Source: Hoeflea sp. (GTDB taxonomy: Bacteria; Pseudomonadota; Alphaproteobacteria; Rhizobiales; Rhizobiaceae). Taken from it: a DNA stretch of 64,000 bases. Where the stretch lies: positions 1 to 64,000 of the forward strand of contig NZ_JAUXOD010000032.1 of assembly GCF_030682515.1 (NCBI RefSeq), read 5' to 3'. Below the pieces are notes generated by a model. The model had not been told where the DNA came from, did no database searches, and saw only the letters and a program-made list of their open reading frames with translations. Below, piece after piece: positions 50,319-59,875 of this stretch. The translations under genes and the position numbers were made by a program. How positions within the stretch are numbered: position 1 is the stretch's first letter; each line of letters starts with the position of its first letter.

Positions 50319-52349
50319 ATGCTCAAATCGGCCGATGTCCTGGCCGACCTTACGGCCGCCTCCCGCGATGGCGGCAGTGTCGACAAGTCCCGCACCTCGG
50401 ACCTGGTCAAGGAACTGGAAGCCTTTGCCAAGGGGACACCCTTGCCCGTGGCAGCTCCGGTTGCAGAACCGGTCCGGCAGGAGGCCCCGGTGGCCGTGGC
50501 TGCTCCCGCAGCCCCGGAGCCGACAGACGACGCTGGATTTCAGCCGGTTCCCTTCAGCTTCGATGATTTTGGCGATGAAGCCGACGAGGCGACCCCTGCG
50601 GAAGCCGAGGGCGGCGGGCGGTCCGTGTTCACGGTGCGCTTCAAGCCGAGGTCGGATCTTTACGCCAAGGGCAATGAAGCCGTCCTTCTGATGCGCGATC
50701 TCGCCAAGGTTGGCGATCTCCAGGTGATTTGCGAAATTGACGCGCTTCCGCCCATCGATCAGCTCGATCCGGAAGGCGCCTATTTCTCCTGGCTGATCCG
50801 CGTCGAGACCGACAAGGACGAGGACGCCATTCGCCACGTGTTCGAGTTCGCCGAATGGGATTGCCTGTTCGAGGTCAAGCCCGGCGCCGACGAGGCGCTG
50901 TTTTCGGTCCATACGGCTTCGGGCGAGGATCTGCCCATGGCGCCGGTGCCGTTCGACCTTTCCATGCTCGACGAAGAGCCGGCAGCGGCGGCTCCCGTCG
51001 CCGACGCGCCGGCCCCGGCTGTAGTCGCGGCCGTCTCGGTCGAGGAGGCGCCGCTCGCGCCGCCAAGCCTGCCGCGGGCTGAAAAGGCCATTGCCGCGGA
51101 AGCGGAGAAGAAGGAAGCCGCGGTGGCGGGCGTTCCCGCAGCCCCCCAGACCATCCGCGTCGACCTGGACCGGGTCGACCGGCTCATCAACCTGGTGGGC
51201 GAACTCGTCATCAACCAGGCAATGCTCGCGCAAAGCGTGGTCGAGAACGAGTCCGGCGGTTCGTCGGCGATCAATCTCGGCCTCGAGGAACTCCAGCAGC
51301 TGACCCGGGAGATCCAGGACAGCGTCATGGCCATCCGCGCCCAGCCGGTCAAGCCGGTGTTCCAGCGCATGGGCCGCATCGTCCGCGAAATCGCCGACAT
51401 GACCGGCAAGAATGTGCGCCTGGTCACCGAAGGCGAGAACACCGAGGTCGACAAGACGGTCATCGACAAGCTCGCCGAGCCGTTGACCCACATGATCCGC
51501 AACGCGGTCGATCACGGGCTCGAAACCCCCGAGAAGCGCCTTGCGCTCGGCAAGAATGCCGAAGGCGTCCTGCGCCTTACCGCAAAGCACCGCTCCGGCC
51601 GCATTGTCATCGAGATCGCCGACGATGGCGCAGGCATCAACCGCGAGCGCGTCCGCTCCAAGGCCATCGAGAACGGCCTCATCGCTCCGGATGCGAATCT
51701 GAGCGACGAGGACATCGACAACCTGATCTTCCATCCCGGCTTCTCCACCGCCGAAAAGCTGTCGGATATTTCCGGCCGCGGCGTCGGCATGGATGTGGTC
51801 AAGCGTTCCATCCAGCAGCTGGGCGGCCGCATTTCGATCACCTCCAAGCCGGGCAAGGGCTCGATCTTCACCATGAGCCTGCCGCTCACCCTCGCCGTCC
51901 TCGACGGCATGGTGGTCACGGTCGCAAACCAGACCCTGGTGGTGCCGCTCACCGCCATCGTCGAAACCTTGCAGCCCGAAAAGCAGGACATCCATGCCTT
52001 CGGACCGACCCAGCGGCTCATCGCCATCCGCGACACCTTCTGTCCGCTGGTCGATGTCGGGCATATCCTCAACTTCCGCTCCTACCTTGCCAATCCGATC
52101 GACGGCGTGGCGCTGCTGGTGGAATCGGAAGGCGGCGGCCAGCGGGCGCTCATGGTCGATGCGATCCAGGGCCAGCGCCAGGTCGTCATCAAGAGCCTCG
52201 AGGCCAACTACACCAATGTCCCGGGGATTGCCGCGGCAACCATCCTCGGCGACGGCCGGGTGGCCTTGATCCTTGACGTCGATGCGGTGGTCACGGCTTC
52301 GCGCGGCCATGCGCTGAGTTCCGAAATGACGCTTTCGGCGACCGGGTAA
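50319..52349 (+). CDS. cheA: CheA C-terminal part (helix D of P1, P2-P5), same frame after the in-frame stop
   Basis: 676 residues if started at ATG 50319, 12 bp after the TAA. It begins in P1 helix D (MLKSADVLADLTAAS). A CheY/CheB-binding P2-like segment follows (VFTVRFKPRSDLYAKGN), then the P3 dimerisation hairpin (VDRLINLVGELVINQAML), the P4 kinase with HMIRNAVDHGLE, IADDGAGINRERV and GRGVGMDVVKRS, and the CheW-like P5 from about residue 525. Kinase motifs are complete, but the phosphorylated His is on the upstream fragment. It corresponds to a CheA-short-like form. There is no good ribosome-binding site; re-initiation after the stop is possible. Confidence 0.88.
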   Translation: MLKSADVLADLTAASRDGGSVDKSRTSDLVKELEAFAKGTPLPVAAPVAEPVRQEAPVAVAAPAAPEPTDDAGFQPVPFSFDDFGDEADEATPAEAEGGGRSVFTVRFKPRSDLYAKGNEAVLLMRDLAKVGDLQVICEIDALPPIDQLDPEGAYFSWLIRVETDKDEDAIRHVFEFAEWDCLFEVKPGADEALFSVHTASGEDLPMAPVPFDLSMLDEEPAAAAPVADAPAPAVVAAVSVEEAPLAPPSLPRAEKAIAAEAEKKEAAVAGVPAAPQTIRVDLDRVDRLINLVGELVINQAMLAQSVVENESGGSSAINLGLEELQQLTREIQDSVMAIRAQPVKPVFQRMGRIVREIADMTGKNVRLVTEGENTEVDKTVIDKLAEPLTHMIRNAVDHGLETPEKRLALGKNAEGVLRLTAKHRSGRIVIEIADDGAGINRERVRSKAIENGLIAPDANLSDEDIDNLIFHPGFSTAEKLSDISGRGVGMDVVKRSIQQLGGRISITSKPGKGSIFTMSLPLTLAVLDGMVVTVANQTLVVPLTAIVETLQPEKQDIHAFGPTQRLIAIRDTFCPLVDVGHILNFRSYLANPIDGVALLVESEGGGQRALMVDAIQGQRQVVIKSLEANYTNVPGIAAATILGDGRVALILDVDAVVTASRGHALSSEMTLSATG

Positions 52350-52360
52350 GGATTGGTCTG

Positions 52361-52816
52361 ATGCGGGTTTCCGGCAATGACATGTGCGAATTGATTGCGT
52401 TCACGATTGGCGAGCAGGAGTTCTGCGTCGAGGTCATGGCGGTGCGCGAGATTCGCGGATGGACGCCCGCGACGCCCCTGCCGCATTCGCCCGGCTATGT
52501 CCGTGGCGTGATCAACCTGCGCGGGGTCGTTCTGCCGGTCATGGACATGTCGCTGAGACTGGGAATGGAACCGACCGATCCGTCCCAGCGCCATGTCATC
52601 ATCGTCATCCAGGTCGGCGGGCAGCTTGTCGGGCTGCTGGTCGACGCGGTCTCCGACATCCTCATGGTGCCTGCGGCCAGCATTCAGCCGCCACCGGACA
52701 TGAGCAAGGAAATGGACCGGGACTTCGTCCAGGGCATCATCCCGATCGAAGGCCGCATGGTTTGCCTCATCCAACTTAACGCCCTTTTCGGGACCATTGA
52801 AAGCGAGGCAGCATGA
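52361..52816 (+). CDS. cheW: Chemotaxis coupling protein CheW
   Basis: 151 residues forming two SH3-like barrels that link receptors to CheA P5. Family stretches are ELIAFTIGEQEFCVEVMAVR, RGVINLRGVVLPVMDMSLRL and GLLVDAVSDIL. AAGGA precedes ATG 52361, 11 bp after cheA. Its stop overlaps the cheR start by 4 bp. Confidence 0.96.
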   Translation: MRVSGNDMCELIAFTIGEQEFCVEVMAVREIRGWTPATPLPHSPGYVRGVINLRGVVLPVMDMSLRLGMEPTDPSQRHVIIVIQVGGQLVGLLVDAVSDILMVPAASIQPPPDMSKEMDRDFVQGIIPIEGRMVCLIQLNALFGTIESEAA

Positions 52817-53694
52817 GCGCCGCAGCCATACTCCAATCAGGCCGGCCGGACGATTGCCTGGTCAACGGGGAATATCCGCTGACCCGCAAGGACCTCTCCG
52901 AAATCGCAGCCATGATCTATTCCGATGCCGGCATTGCACTCAACGAGACCAAGGCGTCGCTCGTCTATTCGCGCCTGTCCAAGCGGCTGCGCCAGATCGG
53001 CATGGGAAGCTTCAGGGAATATTGCGCGCTGATCAGCTCGTCGGATGGCGTCGCCGAACGCCGCGAAATGCTGAGCTTCCTGACCACCAACTTCACCCGG
53101 TTCTTCCGGGAAAACCACCATTTCGATCATCTCCGCACCGAGGTGCTGCCGGGGCTTCTGACCCGCGCCAAGGCCGGTGGGCGGGTTCGGATCTGGTCGG
53201 CGGGATGCTCGGACGGGCAGGAGCCCTATTCGATCGCGCTGACCGTGCTCGGCTTGGCGCCCAATGCCGCGACCCTCGACATCCGCATCCTCGCCACCGA
53301 CATCGACCCGAAGATCATCGCCCAGGCGAAGGCGGGCATCTATGACGGCCAGTCGATCGAGACCGTCGATGCGGCCATGCGCAAGCAATGGTTCACCCAG
53401 ACGCCGGAGAAGCGCTGGCAGGTGGGCGATCAGGTCAAGCAGCTGATCACGTTCCGCGAACTCAACCTCATGGCCCAGTGGCCGTTCCGGGGGCCCTTCG
53501 ACGTGATCTTCTGCCGCAACGTGGTGATCTATTTCGACGAGCCCACCCAGGCCAAGATCTGGGTCCGCTATGCGGATCTGCTGCCGCCGGGCGGGCACCT
53601 CTATATCGGACACTCGGAGCGTCTTTCCGGCGAGGGCAAGGATCGTTTCGACAACACGGCCATCACAACCTATCGCCACAAGGGGAGGATCTGA
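52813..53694 (+). CDS. cheR: Chemotaxis protein methyltransferase CheR
   Basis: 293 residues. N-terminal helical domain with [18 protein letters not shown]-dependent methyltransferase domain with [34 protein letters not shown] and [11 protein letters not shown], which are diagnostic of CheR. It methylates glutamates of chemoreceptors for adaptation. Coupled to cheW by ATGA. Confidence 0.97.
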   Translation: MSAAAILQSGRPDDCLVNGEYPLTRKDLSEIAAMIYSDAGIALNETKASLVYSRLSKRLRQIGMGSFREYCALISSSDGVAERREMLSFLTTNFTRFFRENHHFDHLRTEVLPGLLTRAKAGGRVRIWSAGCSDGQEPYSIALTVLGLAPNAATLDIRILATDIDPKIIAQAKAGIYDGQSIETVDAAMRKQWFTQTPEKRWQVGDQVKQLITFRELNLMAQWPFRGPFDVIFCRNVVIYFDEPTQAKIWVRYADLLPPGGHLYIGHSERLSGEGKDRFDNTAITTYRHKGRI

Positions 53695-53699
53695 CCATC

Positions 53700-54767
53700 A
53701 TGACAGCAAAAGCGCGCGTACTTGTTGTCGACGATTCACCCACCATGCGGGGCCTGATCAAGGCCGTGCTGCGCAGTGACCCGGGCATCGAAGTCGTTGG
53801 CGAGGCCGGGGACGCCATGGAGGCCCGCAACGCCATCAAGCTGCTCAATCCGGACGTGATCACGCTCGATGTCGAGATGCCCAACATGAACGGCATCGAG
53901 TTCCTCGACAAGATCATGAAGCTCAGGCCGATGCCGGTGATCATGGTCTCGACGCTGACCAACCGGGGCGCCGAAGCGACCCTCGCGGCGCTGGAACTGG
54001 GCGCCTTTGATTGCGTCGGCAAGCCGCTGCCGGGCGATCCGGCGCCGTTCTCCCACCTCGCCGAAACGGTCAAGGCTGCGGCGCGCTCGCATCGCCACCG
54101 CCCCGACTCGGTCGTGCAGGAGAGCTCCGCATCGTCGGCCCCGGCCGACACGGCACCGAGCGATTACCAACCGTCGCGCAAGATCATCGCCATCGGCGCC
54201 TCCACCGGTGGTGTCGAGGCCCTGATTGCGGTTCTCAGCAAGTTTCCGGCCAACTGCCCCCCGACGGTCGTGACCCAGCACATGCCGGCGACCTTCACCA
54301 AGAGCTTCGCCGAACGCCTCAACCGGCTCTGCGCACCGCAGGTCAAGGAAGCCGAAGATGGCGACCGGTTGGAAATCGGCCGGATCTATCTGGCGCCGGG
54401 CGGCGGCCAGCATCTCGAAATCTCCAACGCGCTGGCGCCCCGCTGCATTCTCACCGACGGCGATCCCGTCAACGGGCACCGGCCATCGGTGGATGTCCTG
54501 TTCAATTCCGTCTCCGCTCTCGCCGGCGCCAAGGCCGTCGGCGTCATCCTGACCGGCATGGGGCGTGACGGGGCCGCCGGTCTTCTCAGGATGCGCCAGG
54601 CGGGCGCCACGACCATCGGTCAGAACGAGAAAACCTGCGTGGTCTACGGAATGCCGCGGGTGGCTCAGGAGATCGGCGCGGTCGGGATCCAGTTGCCGCT
54701 AAATCTGATTGGCGAGGAAATCCTCAAGTCAACAACAACAACCTCTCGCAAAGATAGGGTCGCGTGA
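53700..54767 (+). CDS. cheB: Protein-glutamate methylesterase/response regulator CheB
   Basis: 355 residues. The receiver has [10 protein letters not shown] and D57 in [13 protein letters not shown]. The C-terminal methylesterase has the serine in [11 protein letters not shown], histidine in [10 protein letters not shown] and aspartate in [10 protein letters not shown]. It removes methyl groups from receptors when phosphorylated by CheA. I start at ATG 53700, 5 bp after cheR; the earlier in-frame ATG is inside cheR. Confidence 0.96.
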   Translation: MTAKARVLVVDDSPTMRGLIKAVLRSDPGIEVVGEAGDAMEARNAIKLLNPDVITLDVEMPNMNGIEFLDKIMKLRPMPVIMVSTLTNRGAEATLAALELGAFDCVGKPLPGDPAPFSHLAETVKAAARSHRHRPDSVVQESSASSAPADTAPSDYQPSRKIIAIGASTGGVEALIAVLSKFPANCPPTVVTQHMPATFTKSFAERLNRLCAPQVKEAEDGDRLEIGRIYLAPGGGQHLEISNALAPRCILTDGDPVNGHRPSVDVLFNSVSALAGAKAVGVILTGMGRDGAAGLLRMRQAGATTIGQNEKTCVVYGMPRVAQEIGAVGIQLPLNLIGEEILKSTTTTSRKDRVA

Positions 54768-55156
54768 TGTCCATTGCACAAAAAATCAAGGTTCTCATAG
54801 TTGATGACCAGGTGACCAGCCGTCTCCTGCTCGGCGATGCGCTTCAGCAGCTCGGCTTCACCCAGATCACCGTCGCCGGTGATGGGGAGCAAGGCGCCAA
54901 GATCATGAGCCAGCAGCCGCACCATCTGGTCATTTCGGATTTCAACATGCCGAAAATGGATGGCCTGGGCCTGTTGCAGGCTGTGCGCACCAATCCTGCG
55001 ACCAAGCGTGCGGCATTCATCATGCTGACCGCTCAGGGCGACAGGGCCCTGGTGCAGAAGGCCGCCGCCCTTGGCGCGAACAATGTTCTCGCCAAGCCCT
55101 TCACCATTGAAAAGATGAAAGCAGCCATCGAGGCGGTGTTTGGGGCGCTGAAGTGA
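54767..55156 (+). CDS. cheY2: Response regulator CheY2 (motor-binding)
   Basis: 129-residue CheY. D13/D14 (LIVDDQVTS), phospho-acceptor D58 in [12 protein letters not shown], threonine in MLTAQGD, lysine in VLAKPFTI. In S. meliloti the second CheY of this operon is the one that slows the motor by binding FliM. The ATG overlaps the cheB stop by one base; a GTG three bases earlier is the alternative start. cheD overlaps its stop. Confidence 0.95.
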   Translation: MSIAQKIKVLIVDDQVTSRLLLGDALQQLGFTQITVAGDGEQGAKIMSQQPHHLVISDFNMPKMDGLGLLQAVRTNPATKRAAFIMLTAQGDRALVQKAAALGANNVLAKPFTIEKMKAAIEAVFGALK

Positions 55157-55707
55157 CAGCAGACGTTCAGTTTCGCAGAATCCACGTCATTCAGGGTGAA
55201 TTCAAGGTCACCAATGACCCCGAAGTGGTGCTGTCAACGATCCTGGGCTCCTGTATCGCCGCCTGCATGCGCGATCCGGTGGCTGGTGTCGGCGGCATGA
55301 ATCACTTCCTGCTGCCCGGCCAGAGCAATGGGTCGGGCGGCGAGGCCACCAGATACGGCGTTCATCTGATGGAGCTCCTGATCAACGGACTGTTGAAGAA
55401 GGGCGCCCGTCGCGAGCGGCTGGAAGCCAAGATCATCGGCGGCGCCAAGACGATCTCCGGCTTCTCCAATGTCGGCGAGAAGAACGCCGAATTCGCGCAC
55501 CAGTTCCTGAGCGACGAAGGCATCCGCATCGTCGGCAGCAATACCGGCGGCGATGTCGGCCGCAAGCTCGAGTACTATCCCGTCAGCGGCCGCGCCCGCC
55601 AGTACCCGCTGTCCGGCGCTGAAACGCAAAAGACCGTGGCACTCGAAACCGCGCCGCCCAGAATTGTTGTACCGAAGCCGGCGGACACGTCGATCGAGTT
55701 TTTCTAA
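55153..55707 (+). CDS. cheD: Chemoreceptor glutamine deamidase CheD
   Basis: 184 residues. The deamidase site is C34 in [11 protein letters not shown] and H51 in [10 protein letters not shown], with the conserved [17 protein letters not shown]. CheD deamidates receptor glutamines and tunes their activity. GTG start at 55153 overlaps cheY2 by 4 bp, so expression is tied to it. Confidence 0.95.
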   Translation: MTADVQFRRIHVIQGEFKVTNDPEVVLSTILGSCIAACMRDPVAGVGGMNHFLLPGQSNGSGGEATRYGVHLMELLINGLLKKGARRERLEAKIIGGAKTISGFSNVGEKNAEFAHQFLSDEGIRIVGSNTGGDVGRKLEYYPVSGRARQYPLSGAETQKTVALETAPPRIVVPKPADTSIEFF

Positions 55708-55718
55708 GGAGTTCGCCC

Positions 55719-56111
55719 ATGTCCACATCGTCTTTTGATCGCGGCGGCGACCTTCACGAACCTCTGAACGACGTGATGTCGAGGATCAGTTCGGAACTGG
55801 AAGACGTGGCCGAGCTGATAGAACGGCTCGAGCCGCTTCTGTCCAACGGCCGCTCCACCGAGTTCCTGGCATCGCCCGATCACATGCGGGTCATGCAGGG
55901 CATCGACCTGGCCGTTCAGAAAGCCCGCGGCCTGGCGGGATTCATCGACGGCATCGGCGAGCGGCTCGATTCCGATCAGCTTATCGACATCACCACGGCG
56001 CTGAGCCTGATCACCCTGGAAGACATGAAGCGGCGCCTGAAGGCCTCGATCCACGCCCCGCCATCGGCCGAGCTCTACCAGAAAGCCTCCGGCGATCTCG
56101 AGTTCTTCTGA
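55719..56111 (+). CDS. cheT: Chemotaxis protein CheT
   Basis: 130-residue, all-helical protein at the position of CheT in the S. meliloti operon. It contains D63-L-A-V-Q67, a DxxxQ motif like the CheZ/CheX phosphatase signature, in QGIDLAVQKARGL. S. meliloti CheT has been linked to signal termination and adaptation. AAGGAG precedes ATG 55719. Last gene before fliF. Confidence 0.87.
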   Translation: MSTSSFDRGGDLHEPLNDVMSRISSELEDVAELIERLEPLLSNGRSTEFLASPDHMRVMQGIDLAVQKARGLAGFIDGIGERLDSDQLIDITTALSLITLEDMKRRLKASIHAPPSAELYQKASGDLEFF

Positions 56112-56318
56112 CCGTCGCGCCGCACGCGCCGCCGTCGGAAACCCGGCGCGGCGGGGCTGCGGCCGCCGTCCGCGCCTTCAGCCTCGCGCCGCATCCGCCA
56201 CGCGGTCCATGAGGCGTGCGGCGGCGCCGGCTGCAGACCACTTTCGCGCAAGTTTCGCCGCCTAGGGTGACGTCATCGGTCATCCTGGCCGGCTTGACCC
56301 TTTGAGCGCGGATACAGA

Positions 56319-58010
56319 ATGAATCTGTTGAACCAGCTGTCCCTCATCTCCAAGAACCTGGCCGGCCTGGGTCAGGCGAAACTGTTGGCCCTGGGCGTGG
56401 TCGGTGCCATGGCCGTCATGCTGATCATCGGCTCGGCGATCTTCCTCAACAAGCCGACCCGCGAGACGCTCTACATCGGCCTCTCGGGCGACGACGTCAA
56501 TCAGATCAGCCAGGTGCTTGCCGAAGCCAATATCGATTTTGCCGCCGGCGCCGACGGCTCTTCCGTCACGGTGCCTGCCGGGCTTACCGGCCGGGCGCGG
56601 ATGCTGCTGGCCGAACGCGGACTGCCCTCGTCGAACACGGCCGGCTACGAATTGTTCGACAAGGTGGGATCGCTGGGCCTCACCAGCTTCATGCAGGAGA
56701 TCACCCGGGTCCGCGCGCTCGAGGGTGAAATCGGCCGGACCATCCAGGCCATCAACGGCATATCTGCGGCGCGCGTCCACATCGTCATGGCCGACCGCGG
56801 CAATTTCCGCCGCGGAGACCAGCGGCCATCCGCCTCCGTGATGGTGCGGACGGGCAACAACCTCGCGCCGCGGACCGCCGATTCGATCAGGCACCTGGTC
56901 GCGGCCTCCGTGCCGGGGTTGAATGTCGATGAAGTGACCGTGCTCGACGCCACCGGCAAACTGCTCGCCGCTGGCGACGACTTCTCCAATTCGAACCTCA
57001 ACCGCTCGCTCTCGGTCGTCCAGCTGGTCCAGAACGAAGTCGAGGCGAATATCGAGAAGGCCCTGGCGCCGTTCCTGGGAATCGAGAACTTCAGGGCCAG
57101 CGTCAACGCCCAGGTCAACACCGACACCCAGCAGATCCAGGAAACCGTCTTCGATCCCGAATCCCGGGTCGAGCGTTCGATCCGCGTGACGCGGGAAAAC
57201 CAGACCTCGAACCAGTCCTCGACCGACGCGCCCGCGACCGTTCAGCAGAACATCCCCGATCAGGATCCGGGCGCCGCAGGAGCCGCCGGACCGCAATCGA
57301 GCGAACTGGCGGAGCGCAAGGAAGAACAGACCAATTTCGAGATCAACACGAAAATCGTCTCGACGGTGCGCAACAGCTACGCCATCGAGGGCTTGTCGAT
57401 CGCCGTCGTGGTCAACAAGGAGCGGATCACCGCCATGCTTGGCGGGACGCCGACACCCGAGCAGATCGCCGCCTATATCACCGAACTCGAGCAGATCGTG
57501 GCCACGGCCGCGGGTGTGGACACCGAGCGGGGCGACCGCGCCTCGGTCACCACGATGGAGTTCCTGGCCAGCGAACTGCTTGCCGACACCGCGACGAAAC
57601 CCGGCTTCCTCGACACCCTGCAGACCCAGCTCGGCACCATCATCAATGCGCTCGCCTTCATCATCGTGACGGTCCTGCTGATCCTGTTCGGGTTCCGGCC
57701 CTTGCTTCGCAACACCAAGGTCCTGGCCGGCGGCGTGCGCGAGATCGAGGACGGGATGGAAGACGGCCTGGAACTGCCCGATTTCTCCCCCGCGGCCCTC
57801 GGCGGCTCCAATGCCATGCCGATGGAAGGCTTCGGCGCGGATTTCGGTTTCGGCGAGGAAAGCGATTCGGAACTCGACATGGAAGAGTCCGGCACCTTCA
57901 ACCGTCGCGTCAAGGAAGGTCCGGAGCGGAGGCTCGCTCGCATGGTCGAAATCAACGAAGAGCGTGCGGCCAAGATCCTCCGCAGCTGGGCCTCCAGCGA
58001 AGCGGCCTGA
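56319..58010 (+). CDS. fliF: Flagellar MS-ring protein FliF
   Basis: 563 residues: one N-terminal membrane helix at about 20-45 (LLALGVVGAMAVMLIIGSAI), the ring-building-motif region (ETLYIGLSGDDVNQISQVL, SFMQEITRVRALEGEIGRTI, HIVMADRGNFRR), a long periplasmic linker, a second helix near 440-465 (INALAFIIVTVLLILFGF) and a C-terminal FliG-binding tail. FliF is the first-assembled part of the basal body. The 207-bp gap after cheT is GC-rich and shows no obvious promoter. Confidence 0.96.
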   Translation: MNLLNQLSLISKNLAGLGQAKLLALGVVGAMAVMLIIGSAIFLNKPTRETLYIGLSGDDVNQISQVLAEANIDFAAGADGSSVTVPAGLTGRARMLLAERGLPSSNTAGYELFDKVGSLGLTSFMQEITRVRALEGEIGRTIQAINGISAARVHIVMADRGNFRRGDQRPSASVMVRTGNNLAPRTADSIRHLVAASVPGLNVDEVTVLDATGKLLAAGDDFSNSNLNRSLSVVQLVQNEVEANIEKALAPFLGIENFRASVNAQVNTDTQQIQETVFDPESRVERSIRVTRENQTSNQSSTDAPATVQQNIPDQDPGAAGAAGPQSSELAERKEEQTNFEINTKIVSTVRNSYAIEGLSIAVVVNKERITAMLGGTPTPEQIAAYITELEQIVATAAGVDTERGDRASVTTMEFLASELLADTATKPGFLDTLQTQLGTIINALAFIIVTVLLILFGFRPLLRNTKVLAGGVREIEDGMEDGLELPDFSPAALGGSNAMPMEGFGADFGFGEESDSELDMEESGTFNRRVKEGPERRLARMVEINEERAAKILRSWASSEAA

Positions 58011-58384
58011 CAGGCCAGGACTGGCGCGGGAGCCTCGTTCCCGCGCTGTTCTCCGCCAGGTCCGGCGGACTGACGCCACCGCGGAGCCGGATCGCCGCCG
58101 CAGGGTCCGGGAACGCCGCATGGAGCGAATCGCTTCAGCATTTTGGCTTTTCGTAAAGACCTAGATAATGGTTATATGTTTTTGGGGTCTCCTGGGTCAC
58201 ACTGTGCTCAGGGACGAACTGATTCGCTGATTCGCTGAATCGTCAGGGGACGCAAGTTCAGGGCAGCGATAGTCTTCCGGAGTGAAGTCAGAAGCGGCGT
58301 GTCGGTCCGGCTGGCGCGTTCCGGAAGAGGGTCCTTTCAAGGGCGCATTCGGGATCGCGCTCGACGACGACGAAAGGGGGCCGG
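58011..58384. other. Intergenic region upstream of visN
   Basis: 374 bp. It contains an AT-rich run near 58145-58185, the likely promoter of visNR, and three tandem octamers at 58219-58242. No ORF with a ribosome-binding site was seen. Confidence 0.6.
58219..58242 (+). repeat. Three tandem 8-bp repeats (CTGATTCG, CTGATTCG, CTGAATCG)
   Basis: The third copy differs at one base, and the last two together form the near-palindrome GATTCGCTGAATC. They lie about 145 bp before the visN start, in its presumed regulatory region, as a binding-site array would. Confidence 0.6.
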
Positions 58385-59056
58385 ATGATTGCGCGTGCTG
58401 CGTTTGTTCAGGATCTGGAAACCAAAGAGTTCTGCGGTCACATCACCAGCGGCATGGATCTTGTCACCGCCTATGCGGGCGCGCGCTGCTATCTCCTGGC
58501 GCGCACTGATCTCTTCCTCGACAGGCACCATGATTTCATCGTGACATCGAACTGGCCGTTCGATCTGGTGCGCACCTTCGGCGCAGCCCTTGTCGATGCC
58601 CAGGCGCGAACCAGCGAAATCCGGCGGTGCCTTCAGGCCTTCGAGCCCTGTTTTCAGGATATCGACAGGACCGTCGGCCTGCCCGAAGAATTTTCCCAGC
58701 GTGTGTGCTTGATTCCTTACAATGCCGGCCATGCCCGCATGGTTCTGGCCCTGCTTTTCAGCAAGGACGCCTTCCTGTCCCACGACCGCCTGCGCGACGT
58801 CGCACTGGCCGCCGCCTATTACACGTCGCGTTTCCCCGATGTTGTCTCCACCAACGACACGCTGTCTGATCTGACCGATCGCGAAGTGGAGTGCCTTTCC
58901 TGGATTGGAGAAGGCAAGACCAGCGATGAAATCGCTCTCATCATCGGCATATCGCGCAACACCGTGAACAATTACATTACCAGCATCATGAACAAGACCG
59001 GGGCGAAGACCCGGTCGGAAGCGGTTGCCTTCGCTGTTCGCCAGCGGATCATTTGA
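58385..59056 (+). CDS. visN: Motility master regulator VisN (LuxR family)
   Basis: 223 residues. The N-terminal sensor-like domain (TKEFCGHITSGMDLVTAYAG) matches VisN, and a C-terminal LuxR HTH spans about 155-218 (LTDREVECLSWIGEGKTSDE, ISRNTVNNYITSIMNKTGAK). In S. meliloti VisN and VisR form a heterodimer that activates rem and through it flagellar, motility and chemotaxis genes. ATG 58385 follows GGGGGCCGG. visR follows after 16 bp. Confidence 0.92.
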   Translation: MIARAAFVQDLETKEFCGHITSGMDLVTAYAGARCYLLARTDLFLDRHHDFIVTSNWPFDLVRTFGAALVDAQARTSEIRRCLQAFEPCFQDIDRTVGLPEEFSQRVCLIPYNAGHARMVLALLFSKDAFLSHDRLRDVALAAAYYTSRFPDVVSTNDTLSDLTDREVECLSWIGEGKTSDEIALIIGISRNTVNNYITSIMNKTGAKTRSEAVAFAVRQRII

Positions 59057-59072
59057 GAGTGGAGCCTACGTG

Positions 59073-59825
59073 ATGGCATATGCAACACACCATGGAACGC
59101 ACCCAGGTCTCCCGGCCACCCAGGAGCGGACGCAGCAATTGTCCCATGAAGGCAATGGCGGGCGGGCAGGGTCCACGGCGGATCTGTTTCCCAGGCTGGT
59201 CATCATGCAGCGGCTGTGCAACGCCGAGGCCTTTGCCGTCCTGACAGCCCAGGCGCAGACCCTGCTGACGCCCGGCAGGCTTGAGTGCCAGATGCAGAGT
59301 CCGGGAAGCGAAGCGATCGTGGAGCAGTTGATCGAGGATCAGTCGGCTTTCCTGCTGTCCCATCTCGGCGCGTCGCCGCGGCCCATAATTTTCACGCCGC
59401 ACAAGGGGCAGGTACAGGGATCGGCCCCCGGCCTGCCGGTGCACGTCGCCGGCAATCCCGGGACGGACCTTGCCTTTCCCGCCCAGCTCGGCGCCATGGG
59501 CAACGGCTATGTCGTCTTCTTCTCGGTTCATGCGGCGCTCGGCAATGACCTGCTGATTGATCTCCACCGCAAGTCCCTGACCGTGATCCGCGAAAAGCTG
59601 CGGTTGAGTTTCGGCGGCGCGTCGCAGATCGACAAGCTGAACGAACGCGAAATCGAGTGCCTGCAACTCGTCGGCAACGGCATGAAGAGCGAGGCGATCG
59701 GCGATCGGCTCGCCCTGTCGGTTCACACCGTCAATGCCTATCTGGGTTCGGCGACCACCAAGCTGAATGCCGTCAACCGGATTCAGGCAATTGCGAAGGC
59801 AATCCGTCTCGGCATCATCGCCTGA
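59073..59825 (+). CDS. visR: Motility master regulator VisR (LuxR family)
   Basis: 250 residues. N-terminal domain with FPRLVIMQRLCNAEAFAVLT and C-terminal LuxR HTH (LNEREIECLQLVGNGMKSEA, LSVHTVNAYLGSATTKLNAV). VisR is the partner of VisN in the motility-activating heterodimer. I start at ATG 59073 behind GGAG; a frame extending to 59025 overlaps visN. The gene converges on the DUF-type flagellar cluster gene at 59876. Confidence 0.92.
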   Translation: MAYATHHGTHPGLPATQERTQQLSHEGNGGRAGSTADLFPRLVIMQRLCNAEAFAVLTAQAQTLLTPGRLECQMQSPGSEAIVEQLIEDQSAFLLSHLGASPRPIIFTPHKGQVQGSAPGLPVHVAGNPGTDLAFPAQLGAMGNGYVVFFSVHAALGNDLLIDLHRKSLTVIREKLRLSFGGASQIDKLNEREIECLQLVGNGMKSEAIGDRLALSVHTVNAYLGSATTKLNAVNRIQAIAKAIRLGIIA

Positions 59826-59875
59826 GGCAGGGCGGCCACCGCCCCGGCGAGCCGAGGCGGCCGCGGCCGTGCATC

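Noticed and set aside
50290-50320. A frameshift as the cause of the cheA break
   Set aside because: The distance from ATG 50055 to ATG 50319 is a multiple of three and the CheA-like sequence continues in the same frame, so the defect is a stop codon and not an insertion or deletion.
50010-52310. A 766-codon minus-strand frame opposite cheA
   Set aside because: It is antisense to intact CheA motifs. It does not explain the in-frame stop in cheA.
56280-58121. A 613-codon minus-strand frame opposite fliF
   Set aside because: Shadow of fliF; composition typical of reverse-complement coding in high-GC DNA.
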